The position numbers were made by a program, and so were the translations under genes. The notes under the pieces are model-generated. The model did not search any database. It saw only the letters and a list, made by a program, of their open reading frames with translations, and was not told the DNA's origin. Source: Xanthobacteraceae bacterium (GTDB lineage: Bacteria > Pseudomonadota > Alphaproteobacteria > Rhizobiales > Xanthobacteraceae). Taken from it: a DNA stretch of 54,702 nucleotides. The stretch spans positions 1-54,702 of the forward strand of contig JALHRD010000034.1 in NCBI GenBank assembly GCA_022841625.1. Reading direction: 5' to 3'. Shown in pieces: positions 40,269 through 48,022 of this stretch; position 1 is the stretch's first letter; the number at the start of each line of letters is the position of its first letter.

Positions 40269-41518
40269 TAAGCCTGCTCGCGCAGCAGAAAATAGCTCCG
40301 CACCGCACCGACGCCTTTTAGTTCGGCGGTGCCACGGTCTTCGAACGCGAAATGACCGTGCGTCAGCGACCGGAAACTGTCGCTGACATGGATCTGGCCG
40401 GGCTCCCCATTTGACTCCATCCGCGACGCGACATTTACGGCGTCGCCCCAAACGTCATAGGAAAATCGCATATCGCCAATAACGCCCGCCGTGGCCGGGC
40501 CGCAATGAACGCCTATGCGCAACCGCAGCGCCCGCGCTCCGAGCATTGGCTGACGTCCGATCGCCTCCCGCATCGCCAGCGCCAACCGACCGATCGCCAC
40601 CGCCCCGTCATGCCCGCGGCCATCGAATCCGGCGGCCGCCATATAGCTATCGCCGATCGTCTTGATCTTCTCGACGCCGAATTGTTCGCTCAGGGCGTCG
40701 AACGCCCGTACCAACCGATCGAGAAAGTCGACCACTTCCTCCGGCGGCAGATGGTGGGCAGCCTCGGTGAACCCGACCAGATCCGCGAACATCACGGTCA
40801 GGTTATCGATCCGATCTGCGATGCGCTCTTCCTTGCCGGACTTCAGCCGCTCGGCAATTGCCGCCGGTAGCACCGCGGTGATCAGCGCCTCAGACTGAAG
40901 CTCGGCCCGCCGCAATGCGGATAGAGCGTAAAACAACAGGATCGCGTTGATCGTAATGGTGTTGACCATCGCATGCGTCGACAAAAACTCGCGCAGGTCA
41001 CGGTCATCCGGCGAGATGAACCCGTCAAATGGCGCAAGCTTCATCGCAATCACCAGCGCCGCCAGATAAAGGACAAAGACAACGAGAAACAGGCGCCAGT
41101 TCTGAACGCCCACCAGCAACAGAAAGGCGCTCGCAAAGGTGAAGTAAACGTGCAGATCGCTGGCGATTCCCATCGCCCAAACAATGAACATATGCGCAAC
41201 CAAGACGAGCAGCGCGAGCGCAATGGCGCCGACATTCTCGCCCAGGCGGTGCAGGCACACGATTAAGAGCGGCGCAATCGACATCGCCACATTGTAAAGG
41301 TGGACTGGGAGCAACCCCTGGAAGTCATAGATCGCATTGAAGATCAGGTGAGACGCAGCGTTGGCCGAAACCGCAAAGATACCGACATTCACCAGCCGCT
41401 GGCGGCGCGCCACATCGGTTTCGGTCGAAACGATACCGGCGGCCAACAGCCGATCGAGCCAGGGCGGCAGGCTTAAGCCACGTTTCAATTCCTGACGGAG
41501 TAGAACATGTCGTTGCAT
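40268..41518 (-). CDS. Membrane-anchored class III adenylate/guanylate cyclase
   Basis: A 416-residue protein from the ATG at 41518. About six hydrophobic segments occupy residues 40-220, followed by a class III cyclase catalytic domain (about 245-410). Metal and substrate residues are visible: MFADLVGFTE, EKIKTIGDSYMAAAGF (the Lys and Asp typical of adenylate-type specificity), RIGVHCGPATAGVIGD and AVNVASRMES with the transition-state Asn and Arg. The catalytic set looks complete, so it should make cAMP. The 222 bases upstream are shared with the divergent His-rich gene. Target of any cAMP signal is unknown; a Crp/Fnr-family gene lies at 42517. Confidence 0.9.
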   Translation of the reverse strand: MQRHVLLRQELKRGLSLPPWLDRLLAAGIVSTETDVARRQRLVNVGIFAVSANAASHLIFNAIYDFQGLLPVHLYNVAMSIAPLLIVCLHRLGENVGAIALALLVLVAHMFIVWAMGIASDLHVYFTFASAFLLLVGVQNWRLFLVVFVLYLAALVIAMKLAPFDGFISPDDRDLREFLSTHAMVNTITINAILLFYALSALRRAELQSEALITAVLPAAIAERLKSGKEERIADRIDNLTVMFADLVGFTEAAHHLPPEEVVDFLDRLVRAFDALSEQFGVEKIKTIGDSYMAAAGFDGRGHDGAVAIGRLALAMREAIGRQPMLGARALRLRIGVHCGPATAGVIGDMRFSYDVWGDAVNVASRMESNGEPGQIHVSDSFRSLTHGHFAFEDRGTAELKGVGAVRSYFLLREQA

Positions 41519-41690
41519 GTTGGGCTGTGCGACTCGATCCCGGGGGCGAAACCGGTCGGCAGGATACCAAGTCCCGGGGGCCGCGACCCGCCGAAAACGT
41601 GATTTCCGCGCATTTACTTTTTCGCCGGCCCGCAACAATCGGCATTTGCGTGACGGCCATCACATCCCCGAGGAGCGCCAGAGGACACTG

Positions 41691-41744
41691 ATGGGTACCA
41701 CCAGGGCGATGGTCGCCCTGGACAGCCCTGGAGAAGTCCTATGA
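41691..41744 (+). CDS. Putative 17-codon upstream ORF of the His-rich gene
   Basis: ATG at 41691 with GAGGA eight bases upstream opens a short frame, MGTTRAMVALDSPGEVL, whose TGA (41742-41744) overlaps the ATG of the His-rich gene at 41741 (ATGA). A perfect nine-bp hairpin lies inside it. This arrangement would couple translation of the two. It may be chance; no comparative data are available here. Confidence 0.35.
   Translation: MGTTRAMVALDSPGEVL
41701..41721 (+). promoter_or_regulatory. Leader hairpin before His-rich gene
   Basis: CCAGGGCGA and TCGCCCTGG form a nine-bp stem with a three-base loop, 19 bases before the His-rich start codon and just before its GGAG. It could control access of ribosomes to that site. 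Confidence 0.45.
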
Positions 41745-42058
41745 AGCGTACGTTCCTCACTGCCACTGTCGCCGCTGTCGCACTGACGGTCGCGTCTCTC
41801 GCCACGGTGAGCGATGCCTCCGCCCACGGCAGAGGGCATGGCGGTCATGGTCATCGTGGTCATGGTCACGGCCATCACGGCCATCACGGCCATCACGGCC
41901 ATCACGGCCATCACGGCCATCACGGCCACCACGGTCATCGCCACCACGGTCACCGCCACCACTGGCACCACGGCCATTTCCACTATGGCTACTCGTCGTG
42001 CTGGGTGTGGGTGCCGCAGTTGGGCCGCCGTATCAACGTCTGCTACGCCCCATACTAA
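41741..42058 (+). CDS. Histidine-rich secreted protein with HGH repeats
   Basis: A 105-residue protein with a signal peptide to about residue 28 (ends SDASA). The mature part is largely His and Gly, with His-Gly-His repeats at about residues 42-70. It ends with an aromatic segment holding Cys87 and Cys101: CWVWVPQLGRRINVC then YAPY. A stretch like this would bind Ni, Zn, Cu or Co in the periplasm; that is inference from composition. The next gene (42194) is a shorter relative sharing the C-terminal Cys motif. A terminator follows at 42075. GGAG precedes the ATG. Confidence 0.8.
   Translation: MKRTFLTATVAAVALTVASLATVSDASAHGRGHGGHGHRGHGHGHHGHHGHHGHHGHHGHHGHHGHRHHGHRHHWHHGHFHYGYSSCWVWVPQLGRRINVCYAPY
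41870..41932 (+). repeat. Nine-bp tandem repeat inside the His-rich gene
   Basis: Six perfect copies of GGCCATCAC (41870-41923) and a seventh with one change (41924-41932) encode the His-Gly-His tract. The near-identity of the copies points to recent expansion by slippage, so the copy number may vary between strains. Confidence 0.9.
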
Positions 42059-42074
42059 CAAGCAGACCGCGATC

Positions 42075-42115
42075 AAGGACCCGCTCGGTCGTATTCGCCC
42101 GGGCGGGTTCCTTTT
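42075..42115 (+). terminator. Terminator after the His-rich gene
   Basis: AAGGACCCGC (from 42075) pairs with GCGGGTTCCTT (from 42103), followed by TT. The T run is short, but position and stem suit an intrinsic terminator. Confidence 0.55.
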
Positions 42116-42164
42116 GGTGCGGCCTGCACCGAACCCAACCGTTCACGCGCGCGCGAAATGACAG

Positions 42165-42191
42165 CTAACCCAGACCTAACCCAGACCTAAC
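42165..42191 (+). repeat. Short 11-bp direct repeat
   Basis: CTAACCCAGAC occurs twice in tandem (42165-42175, 42176-42186) and begins a third time (CTAACCC) immediately before the ATG at 42194. It leaves the second His-rich gene without a recognisable Shine-Dalgarno. Confidence 0.7.
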
Positions 42192-42193
42192 CC

Positions 42194-42442
42194 ATGACCG
42201 TCTCGCAAAAACTCCTCCTCGCTGCCATCGCCGTGATTGCCTTGGCCACTGCCATGGCCGCGACCATCAACGAGGCCTCCGCCCGCGGCCAACGCGGCGG
42301 CCACCATCACCACCATGGCCTTCGTCATCACCAACTTGGCCACCATCGCGGCTCGGTTCGGCAACCGCTGTTCACCCGACACATGCCATGCGTGGTTTGG
42401 ACCCGGCAGGGTTGGACCAATGTCTGCGGAATCCCGCGCTGA
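42194..42442 (+). CDS. Second small histidine-rich secreted protein
   Basis: An 82-residue protein with a signal peptide (MTVSQKLLLAAIAVIALATA, ending EASA near residue 30), a short GGHHHHHGLRHHQLGHH tract and a C-terminal motif with Cys66 and Cys78, CVVWTRQGWTNVC. The motif parallels the neighbour at 41741. The His tract is not a tandem DNA repeat here. No Shine-Dalgarno is seen before the ATG. A periplasmic metal-binding role is inferred from composition. Confidence 0.65.
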   Translation: MTVSQKLLLAAIAVIALATAMAATINEASARGQRGGHHHHHGLRHHQLGHHRGSVRQPLFTRHMPCVVWTRQGWTNVCGIPR

Positions 42443-42516
42443 TCGATGCGGGTTGGCCATATGCCAAGCCAGATCGTTGCGGTACTCTTTCGACCTTCGT
42501 TCGCAAATGAGGACCG

Positions 42517-43209
42517 ATGACAAAGTCCCCGATGACCAAGCCCCCGCCAACCGATGTCCTGTCGGCATTGCCGACCGAATTGACCGCCCCGCTTTTTGCC
42601 AAGGCGCGGGTGGTGTCGCTTGCCGCCAATGAGACGCTATTTCTCGCGGGCGATTCCGGCGATGGATGCTACCGCGTCGAAGACGGCCTGCTCAAGGCGA
42701 GCATTCTGTCGCCATCCGGCGGAGAGCGCATTTTGGCCATCTTCGGAGCCGGCGCGGTGATCGGCGAACTATCGATGCTCGACGGTGCGCCGCGATCGGC
42801 AACGGTGAGCGCACTACGCATCGCAAAATTGCAATTTATCAGCCGCATGACGTTCGATAGTTTTGGCGCCACCAATCCGGACGTCTACAAACATATGGTG
42901 ACGCTATTGGCCGGTCGATTGCGCGATACCAACGGCGCGTTGATCGCGACCAGTTTTTTATCGGTGAAGGGCCGCGTCGCGCGCGCGCTGCTCAATCTCG
43001 CGGAGGCCTTCGGGCACGATGTCGGCCAGGGTCGGACCCTGGTGCGCCAGAAAGTCACGCAAAGCGACCTCGCCGCAATGGCGGGTATCGCCCGTGAGAA
43101 TGTCAGCCGTGTGCTGCAGGAATGGACGCGCCGCAAACTGGTGAGCCGACTCGCGGGCTATTATTGCGTCGAGGACCGGCGCGCCCTCGCCAAGGAAGCC
43201 GACGTCTGA
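42517..43209 (+). CDS. Crp/Fnr family transcriptional regulator
   Basis: A 230-residue regulator with an N-terminal cyclic-nucleotide-binding-type domain (about residues 22-140, with IFGAGAVIGELSMLDGAPRSATV) and a C-terminal Crp-type winged helix (about 155-225, VTQSDLAAMAGIARENVSRVLQEW). The N-terminal cysteines of FNR are absent. GELSxxDGxPRSAT resembles the cAMP-binding phosphate cassette, so cAMP binding is plausible; the membrane cyclase gene is only 1 kb away. Its last 49 bases overlap the end of the convergent OxyR-like gene. Confidence 0.88.
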   Translation: MTKSPMTKPPPTDVLSALPTELTAPLFAKARVVSLAANETLFLAGDSGDGCYRVEDGLLKASILSPSGGERILAIFGAGAVIGELSMLDGAPRSATVSALRIAKLQFISRMTFDSFGATNPDVYKHMVTLLAGRLRDTNGALIATSFLSVKGRVARALLNLAEAFGHDVGQGRTLVRQKVTQSDLAAMAGIARENVSRVLQEWTRRKLVSRLAGYYCVEDRRALAKEADV

Positions 43210-44198
43210 ACCGTCGGCGCGCGCCGCGACGATGCAGCACCCACTGTTTCGATTATGAGCTTACCCAGCGCGGCGAAATCGGGCTTTCGTGGCGAGGTAC
43301 GCCGCCACGCCAGCCCAATGCTGCGACCGGGCGGCGGCGACGCAAAGCGCAAGAGCTTCACCCGATCGTCCCGCCCTTCCACGGCGACCGCGACCTCCGG
43401 CAACAACGTCACGCCATAGCCGTTGGCCACCATTTGCATGACCGTGGCGAGGCTGGTGGCGCCAAGTCCGATCGCGCCAAGTCCTGTAGCAGCAAGTCCT
43501 GTAGCAGCAAGTCCTGTAGCACCAAGTGCGATCGCGCCAGACCTGATGGATCTATTCCGGCCCGCATGCGCACAGAACGCCAGAGCTTGATCGCGCAGGC
43601 AGTGACCTTCTTCCAGCAAGATCAGTCGATCATGCTCGATATCGCCCGCGGCAATGCGCGCGGAGCGCGGCCGTGGATCGTCGGCGGGAACTGCGAGCAG
43701 AAACGGATCGTGAAATAGCGCCATGGTCTCGATATCGGGCTCACCTATTGGCAACGCCAGCAAGATGACGTCGAGCTGCCCGGACGTGAGTTCATCGAGC
43801 AAGACCTTGGTTTGGGTTTCCCGCAACTCTACTTTGAGTCGCGGATAGCGCTTCTGAAGCTTCGGCAGAATGAGCGGAAGCAAATAAGGCGCGATCGTCG
43901 GGATCACGCCAAACGAGAGCCCGCCCACAAGAACCTGGTTCACATGGCTCGCCGCATCGACCAGATCGCGCGCCGCCGTGAGAATTTCACGACCGCGCGC
44001 CACCACATCCCGGCCGACCGGCGTCAGGATCACATCGCCGGGACGGCGCTCGACCAGCGGAGCATCGAGCAGCATCTCGAGTTCCCGGATTTGCATGGAG
44101 AGCGCAGGTTGCGTGACTGAACAGGCGTCGGCCGCCCGACCGAAGTGCCGGTGCTCGGCCAAAGCCATCAGATATCGCAATTGGCGGAAGGTCAGCAT
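43161..44198 (-). CDS. oxyR: OxyR-like LysR regulator with an internal repeat insertion
   Basis: A 345-residue LysR-family protein. The winged helix is at residues 1-60 (MLTFRQLRYLMALAEHRHFGRAADACSVTQPALSMQIRELE). The effector domain keeps the OxyR redox pair, Cys200 and Cys209, in EEGHCLRDQALAFC, spaced as Cys199/Cys208 in E. coli. Directly after this a 25-residue repeat tract (221-245) of five-residue units (GAIAL, GATGL, AATGL, AATGL, GAIGL) precedes the conserved GATSLATVMQMV. The C-terminus is also extended by about 20 residues and overlaps the crp-type gene. ATG 44198 is chosen over TTG 44207. It is usually an H2O2 sensor; whether it still works with the insertion is unknown. Confidence 0.88.
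   Translation of the reverse strand: MLTFRQLRYLMALAEHRHFGRAADACSVTQPALSMQIRELEMLLDAPLVERRPGDVILTPVGRDVVARGREILTAARDLVDAASHVNQVLVGGLSFGVIPTIAPYLLPLILPKLQKRYPRLKVELRETQTKVLLDELTSGQLDVILLALPIGEPDIETMALFHDPFLLAVPADDPRPRSARIAAGDIEHDRLILLEEGHCLRDQALAFCAHAGRNRSIRSGAIALGATGLAATGLAATGLGAIGLGATSLATVMQMVANGYGVTLLPEVAVAVEGRDDRVKLLRFASPPPGRSIGLAWRRTSPRKPDFAALGKLIIETVGAASSRRAPTVQTSASLARARRSSTQ
43459..43533 (-). repeat. 15-bp tandem repeat inside the OxyR-like gene
   Basis: Five consecutive 15-base units (starting 43459, 43474, 43489, 43504, 43519) share GC.CCAAGTC/GCAGCAAGTCCTGTA; units three and four are identical. Being a multiple of three, the array keeps the reading frame and adds 25 residues. The neighbouring native codons for GATSL resemble the unit, suggesting the array grew from them. 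Confidence 0.9.
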
Positions 44199-44325
44199 AG
44201 CGATCAAATATTCTTACCAATCCGATCCGTCAATTCGACCTGACCTGACCGATGCGGCCATTCGCGCCGCGGCGCCATCGCCATGCTGCCAGCGACGCGC
44301 GCAACGAACTAACCAGGACTTTTGA

Positions 44326-44427
44326 TTAGCCCAACCGATTGAACACCAGGATCGCCACGACGATGCCGAGCGCTAGCAACGCGGTCGCAACCTTGAGATA
44401 CGACTTGCGAATCCAAATATCGCGCAT
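44326..44427 (-). CDS. Small single-pass membrane protein downstream of fabI
   Basis: A 33-codon ORF starting five bases after the fabI stop codon and on the same strand. It reads MRDIWIRKSYLKVATALL then ALGIVVAILVFNRLG: a short basic N-terminus and one hydrophobic helix, a typical small inner-membrane peptide oriented with its N-terminus inside. The Shine-Dalgarno is weak, so translation may depend on coupling to fabI. It is too short for most gene callers. Function unknown. Confidence 0.5.
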   Translation of the reverse strand: MRDIWIRKSYLKVATALLALGIVVAILVFNRLG

Positions 44428-44432
44428 TGGCG

Positions 44433-45293
<861 letters not shown>

Positions 45294-45324
45294 GCTCCGC
45301 CCATCATGCCGACGCACTGCATTG

Positions 45325-46542
45325 CTAGGCCTCCAGCCGCTTGAACACGACGGACGCATTGGTGCCGCCGAAGCCGAACGAATTCGACAGAACACATCCC
45401 AGGGTCACGTTATCGCGCCGTTCGCGCACGATCGGCATATCGGCGAATGCCGGATCGAGCGATTCGATATTGGCGCTCTCACACACAAATCCGTTGTTCA
45501 TCATCAACAGCGAATAGATCGCCTCCTGCGCGCCGGCCGCGCCGAGCGAGTGGCCGGTCAGCGACTTGGTCGCCGAAATCAGCGGGCACTTGTCGCCGAA
45601 CACGGCGCGGACCGCTTCGATTTCCTTGATATCGCCGATTGGCGTCGAAGTGGCGTGCGGATTGATGTAATCGACCGGCGGTTTGACGCCCGCAAGTGCC
45701 ATCCGCATGCAGCGCTCCGCGCCCTCGCCGGACGGCGCGACCATGTCGTGCCCGTCCGACGTCGCGCCATAACCCGCGACCTCGGCATAGATCCGCGCAC
45801 CACGCGCCTTGGCGTGTTCGAGCTCCTCAAGCACCAAGACGCCGGCGCCGCCGGCAATGACAAAGCCATCGCGATCGACGTCATAGGCGCGCGACGCCTT
45901 TTCGGGCGTCTGATTGAATTTCGAGGACATTGCGCCCATGGCGTCAAACAGCACCGACAGGGTCCAATCGAGCTCTTCGCTGCCGCCCGCAAAGATAATA
46001 TCCTGCTTGCCCCACTGGATGATTTCGGCCGCATTGCCGATGCAGTGGTTCGAGGTCGCGCAGGCCGACGAAATCGAATAGTTCACGCCCTTGATTTTGA
46101 ACCAGGTGGCGAGCGTCGCCGATGCGGTCGAAGACATCGCCTTAGGGACCGCGAACGGGCCGACGCGCTTGGGACCCTTGCTGCGTGTCGTGTCAGCGGC
46201 CTCCACGATGGCGCGGGTCGATGGCCCGCCCGATCCCATAATAATGCCGGTGCGCTCGTGTGAAACTTCATTGTCGGCGAGGCCGGAATCGCGGATCGCC
46301 TGCTCCATCGCAACGTGGTTCCACGCCGCACCGCCGCCGAGGAAACGCATGGCCCGGCGATCGACGGATTCCTGTGGGTCGAGCGTCGGCGCGCCGTGCA
46401 CTTGGCAGCGGAAGCCAAGCTCGGCATATTTGTCGGCACGCACCAAGCCGGACTTCGCCTCGCGCAGGCTCGCCAGCACTTCCTGGGTATTGTTGCCGAT
46501 TGATGAGACGATACCCATCCCGGTAACGACAACGCGTCTCAT
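45325..46542 (-). CDS. fabB: 3-oxoacyl-[acyl-carrier-protein] synthase I FabB
   Basis: Condensing enzyme needed to elongate unsaturated fatty acids with FabA. The 405-residue protein starts [18 protein letters not shown] at 46542 (GACGAGG upstream; upstream in-frame codons are excluded). The catalytic Cys is in [10 protein letters not shown], and the two His residues in [10 protein letters not shown] and [12 protein letters not shown]. The neighbouring fabA confirms FabB rather than FabF. Confidence 0.96.
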   Translation of the reverse strand: MRRVVVTGMGIVSSIGNNTQEVLASLREAKSGLVRADKYAELGFRCQVHGAPTLDPQESVDRRAMRFLGGGAAWNHVAMEQAIRDSGLADNEVSHERTGIIMGSGGPSTRAIVEAADTTRSKGPKRVGPFAVPKAMSSTASATLATWFKIKGVNYSISSACATSNHCIGNAAEIIQWGKQDIIFAGGSEELDWTLSVLFDAMGAMSSKFNQTPEKASRAYDVDRDGFVIAGGAGVLVLEELEHAKARGARIYAEVAGYGATSDGHDMVAPSGEGAERCMRMALAGVKPPVDYINPHATSTPIGDIKEIEAVRAVFGDKCPLISATKSLTGHSLGAAGAQEAIYSLLMMNNGFVCESANIESLDPAFADMPIVRERRDNVTLGCVLSNSFGFGGTNASVVFKRLEA

Positions 46543-46597
46543 TAAAAACCTCGTCTCCGTCCTGAGCGTGGCACGATCGCGCGCCGCACGTCGCAGT

Positions 46598-47128
46598 TTA
46601 GGACTTGCCGGGCTCGGCGTCCTGCCGAAACAAGCCGACCTTGAGGTCGGTCGCCCGATAAATGACCGTTCCGTCGGCCGATAGCCAGCCATCGGCGATC
46701 CCGAGCACGAGCTTAGAGCGCATCACGCGCTTGATCTCGAGGCCATAGACCACCTCCTTGACGGTCGGCAAAACTTGGCCAGAAAATTTGACTTCGCCAA
46801 GGCCAAGCGCTCGACCCCGGCCGGGCGATCCAAGCCAACCAAGAAAGAAACCGAGCAACTGCCACATTGCATCGAGACCGAGGCAGCCCGGCATCACCGG
46901 GTCGCCCTTGAAATGGCAAGGAAAGAACCAAAGGTCCGGCTTCAGATCGAGCACCGCGCGCACCAAGCCCTTGCTGTATTCGCCACCGGCTTCGGCGATG
47001 TCGGAAATGCGATCGAACATCAGCATGGGAGGGAGCGGAAGCTGCGGCCCCTCGCCAAACAACTCACCGCGCCCGCAGGCCAGGAGATCCTCATAGGTGA
47101 AGCTTGTCTGCCGGTTTGTCATCCCCAT
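46598..47128 (-). CDS. fabA: 3-hydroxydecanoyl-[acyl-carrier-protein] dehydratase FabA
   Basis: Dehydratase/isomerase that introduces the double bond in anaerobic unsaturated fatty-acid synthesis. The 176-residue protein has the active-site His in [24 protein letters not shown] and the catalytic Asp in LGLDAMW. ATG 47128 is used; ATG 47122 ([23 protein letters not shown]) is equally possible and fits relatives. First gene of fabA-fabB-fabI, divergent from irr across about 210 bases. Confidence 0.96.
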   Translation of the reverse strand: MGMTNRQTSFTYEDLLACGRGELFGEGPQLPLPPMLMFDRISDIAEAGGEYSKGLVRAVLDLKPDLWFFPCHFKGDPVMPGCLGLDAMWQLLGFFLGWLGSPGRGRALGLGEVKFSGQVLPTVKEVVYGLEIKRVMRSKLVLGIADGWLSADGTVIYRATDLKVGLFRQDAEPGKS

Positions 47129-47282
47129 CCCATCTGCTTGACCGCCCGCATCGCGTGCGGTGCCAAACTCCTAACATAGGCATCGCAGCCCGCAAATCTC
47201 ACACGTCGATCCTGCGGCGTTACCCCCGTCAGCGTGTGGAGACCCCAGGACAGGGCCGCTTGACCGGCTATTTGCGAGCCGG

Positions 47283-47310
47283 TTGCACCTTCCCGCCAAT
47301 ATGTTACAAA
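47283..47310 (+). promoter_or_regulatory. Candidate irr promoter
   Basis: TTGCAC (47283-47288) and TACAAA (47305-47310) are 16 bases apart and 27 bases before the irr ATG, in the fabA-irr divergent region. An A+T-rich stretch around 47300-47322 may also hold a metalloregulator site; I could not identify a defined Fur or Irr box. Confidence 0.35.
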
Positions 47311-47337
47311 TGAAACAATCATACCTTGAGTGTCCCG

Positions 47338-47826
47338 ATGACCGCGCTGCGGACCATGGTCTTTACGAACATTGCCGCCAATGCGGACACGGCGCAGCCG
47401 GCCGCATTGACCGGCTGTCCGTGGCATGACGTCAAGGCCATGTTACGGCAAGTCGGGTTGCGTCCCACCCGCCAACGCATGGCGCTGGGTTGGCTTCTGT
47501 TCGCAAAAGGCGACCGCCACATCACCGCCGAACTGCTTTACGAAGAGGCGGTCAAAGCCAAAGTGCCGGTGTCGCTTGCGACCGTCTATAACACTTTGCA
47601 TCAATTTACCGATGTCGGCCTGCTCCGCCAGATCGCGGTCGACGGTTCGAAGGCCTATTTCGACACCAACGCTTCACAGCACCATCATTTCTTTGTCGAA
47701 GGCGAGCATGCGCTGCTCGATATTCCGCATAGCGACGTTTTTGTCGGCAAGACGCCGGCGCCGCCCGAGGGCTACGAAATCGCGCGCATCGACGTGGTGG
47801 TCCGGCTTCGCCGCAAGGATCGCTAA
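47338..47826 (+). CDS. irr: Iron response regulator Irr
   Basis: Fur-superfamily regulator that controls heme and iron genes in Hyphomicrobiales. The 162-residue protein has a heme regulatory motif at its N-terminus (Gly26-Cys27-Pro28-Trp-His-Asp), as in Bradyrhizobium japonicum Irr, where it mediates heme-triggered degradation. The DNA-binding part reads VGLRPTRQRMALGWLLFA and VSLATVYNTLHQFTDVGLLRQI. A His cluster (SQHHHFFVEGEH) suits the second heme/metal site. ATG 47338 is chosen over TTG 47326. The Fur gene is at 19513. Confidence 0.94.
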   Translation: MTALRTMVFTNIAANADTAQPAALTGCPWHDVKAMLRQVGLRPTRQRMALGWLLFAKGDRHITAELLYEEAVKAKVPVSLATVYNTLHQFTDVGLLRQIAVDGSKAYFDTNASQHHHFFVEGEHALLDIPHSDVFVGKTPAPPEGYEIARIDVVVRLRRKDR

Positions 47827-47921
47827 CTTCCATCCAGTTGCCAGCCGGCGCCCAAACTGCGTCATCGCGGCCGCTTGCGCGCCACACATGATTGTCATCA
47901 ACTAGCAAGTATAGGTTTCTG

Positions 47922-47993
47922 GTGGAGTTTATGGATTTGACATTCGCTTCCCGCGCAAGCCGCACAGGGGGGCGAATGTCAAATCCACTCCAC
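47922..47993. repeat. Long inverted repeat upstream of the iron importer genes
   Basis: Arms at 47922-47947 and 47972-47993 share GTGGAG and GGATTTGACATTCGC; the left arm has five extra bases between these blocks where the right has one. The loop is 24 bases. The size and design (arms near 22-26, ~72 bp in all, no ORF) parallel the element before trmB, but the sequence is different. Its right end lies 29 bases before the solute-binding protein start. Confidence 0.75.
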
Positions 47994-48022
47994 TTGCGGG
48001 TTCCGGCCGATGGAGGAATGCC

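Noticed and set aside
41814-42161. Alternate frame with an Ile-Thr-Ala repeat
   Set aside because: It is the shifted reading of the nine-bp repeat that encodes the His-Gly-His tract; the His frame has the signal peptide.
42165-42191. Telomere-like or iteron array
   Set aside because: Only two full 11-bp copies and a partial third; too few for an origin or iteron set.
43459-43533. CRISPR-like array
   Set aside because: Units are contiguous with no spacers and lie in frame within a LysR-family gene.
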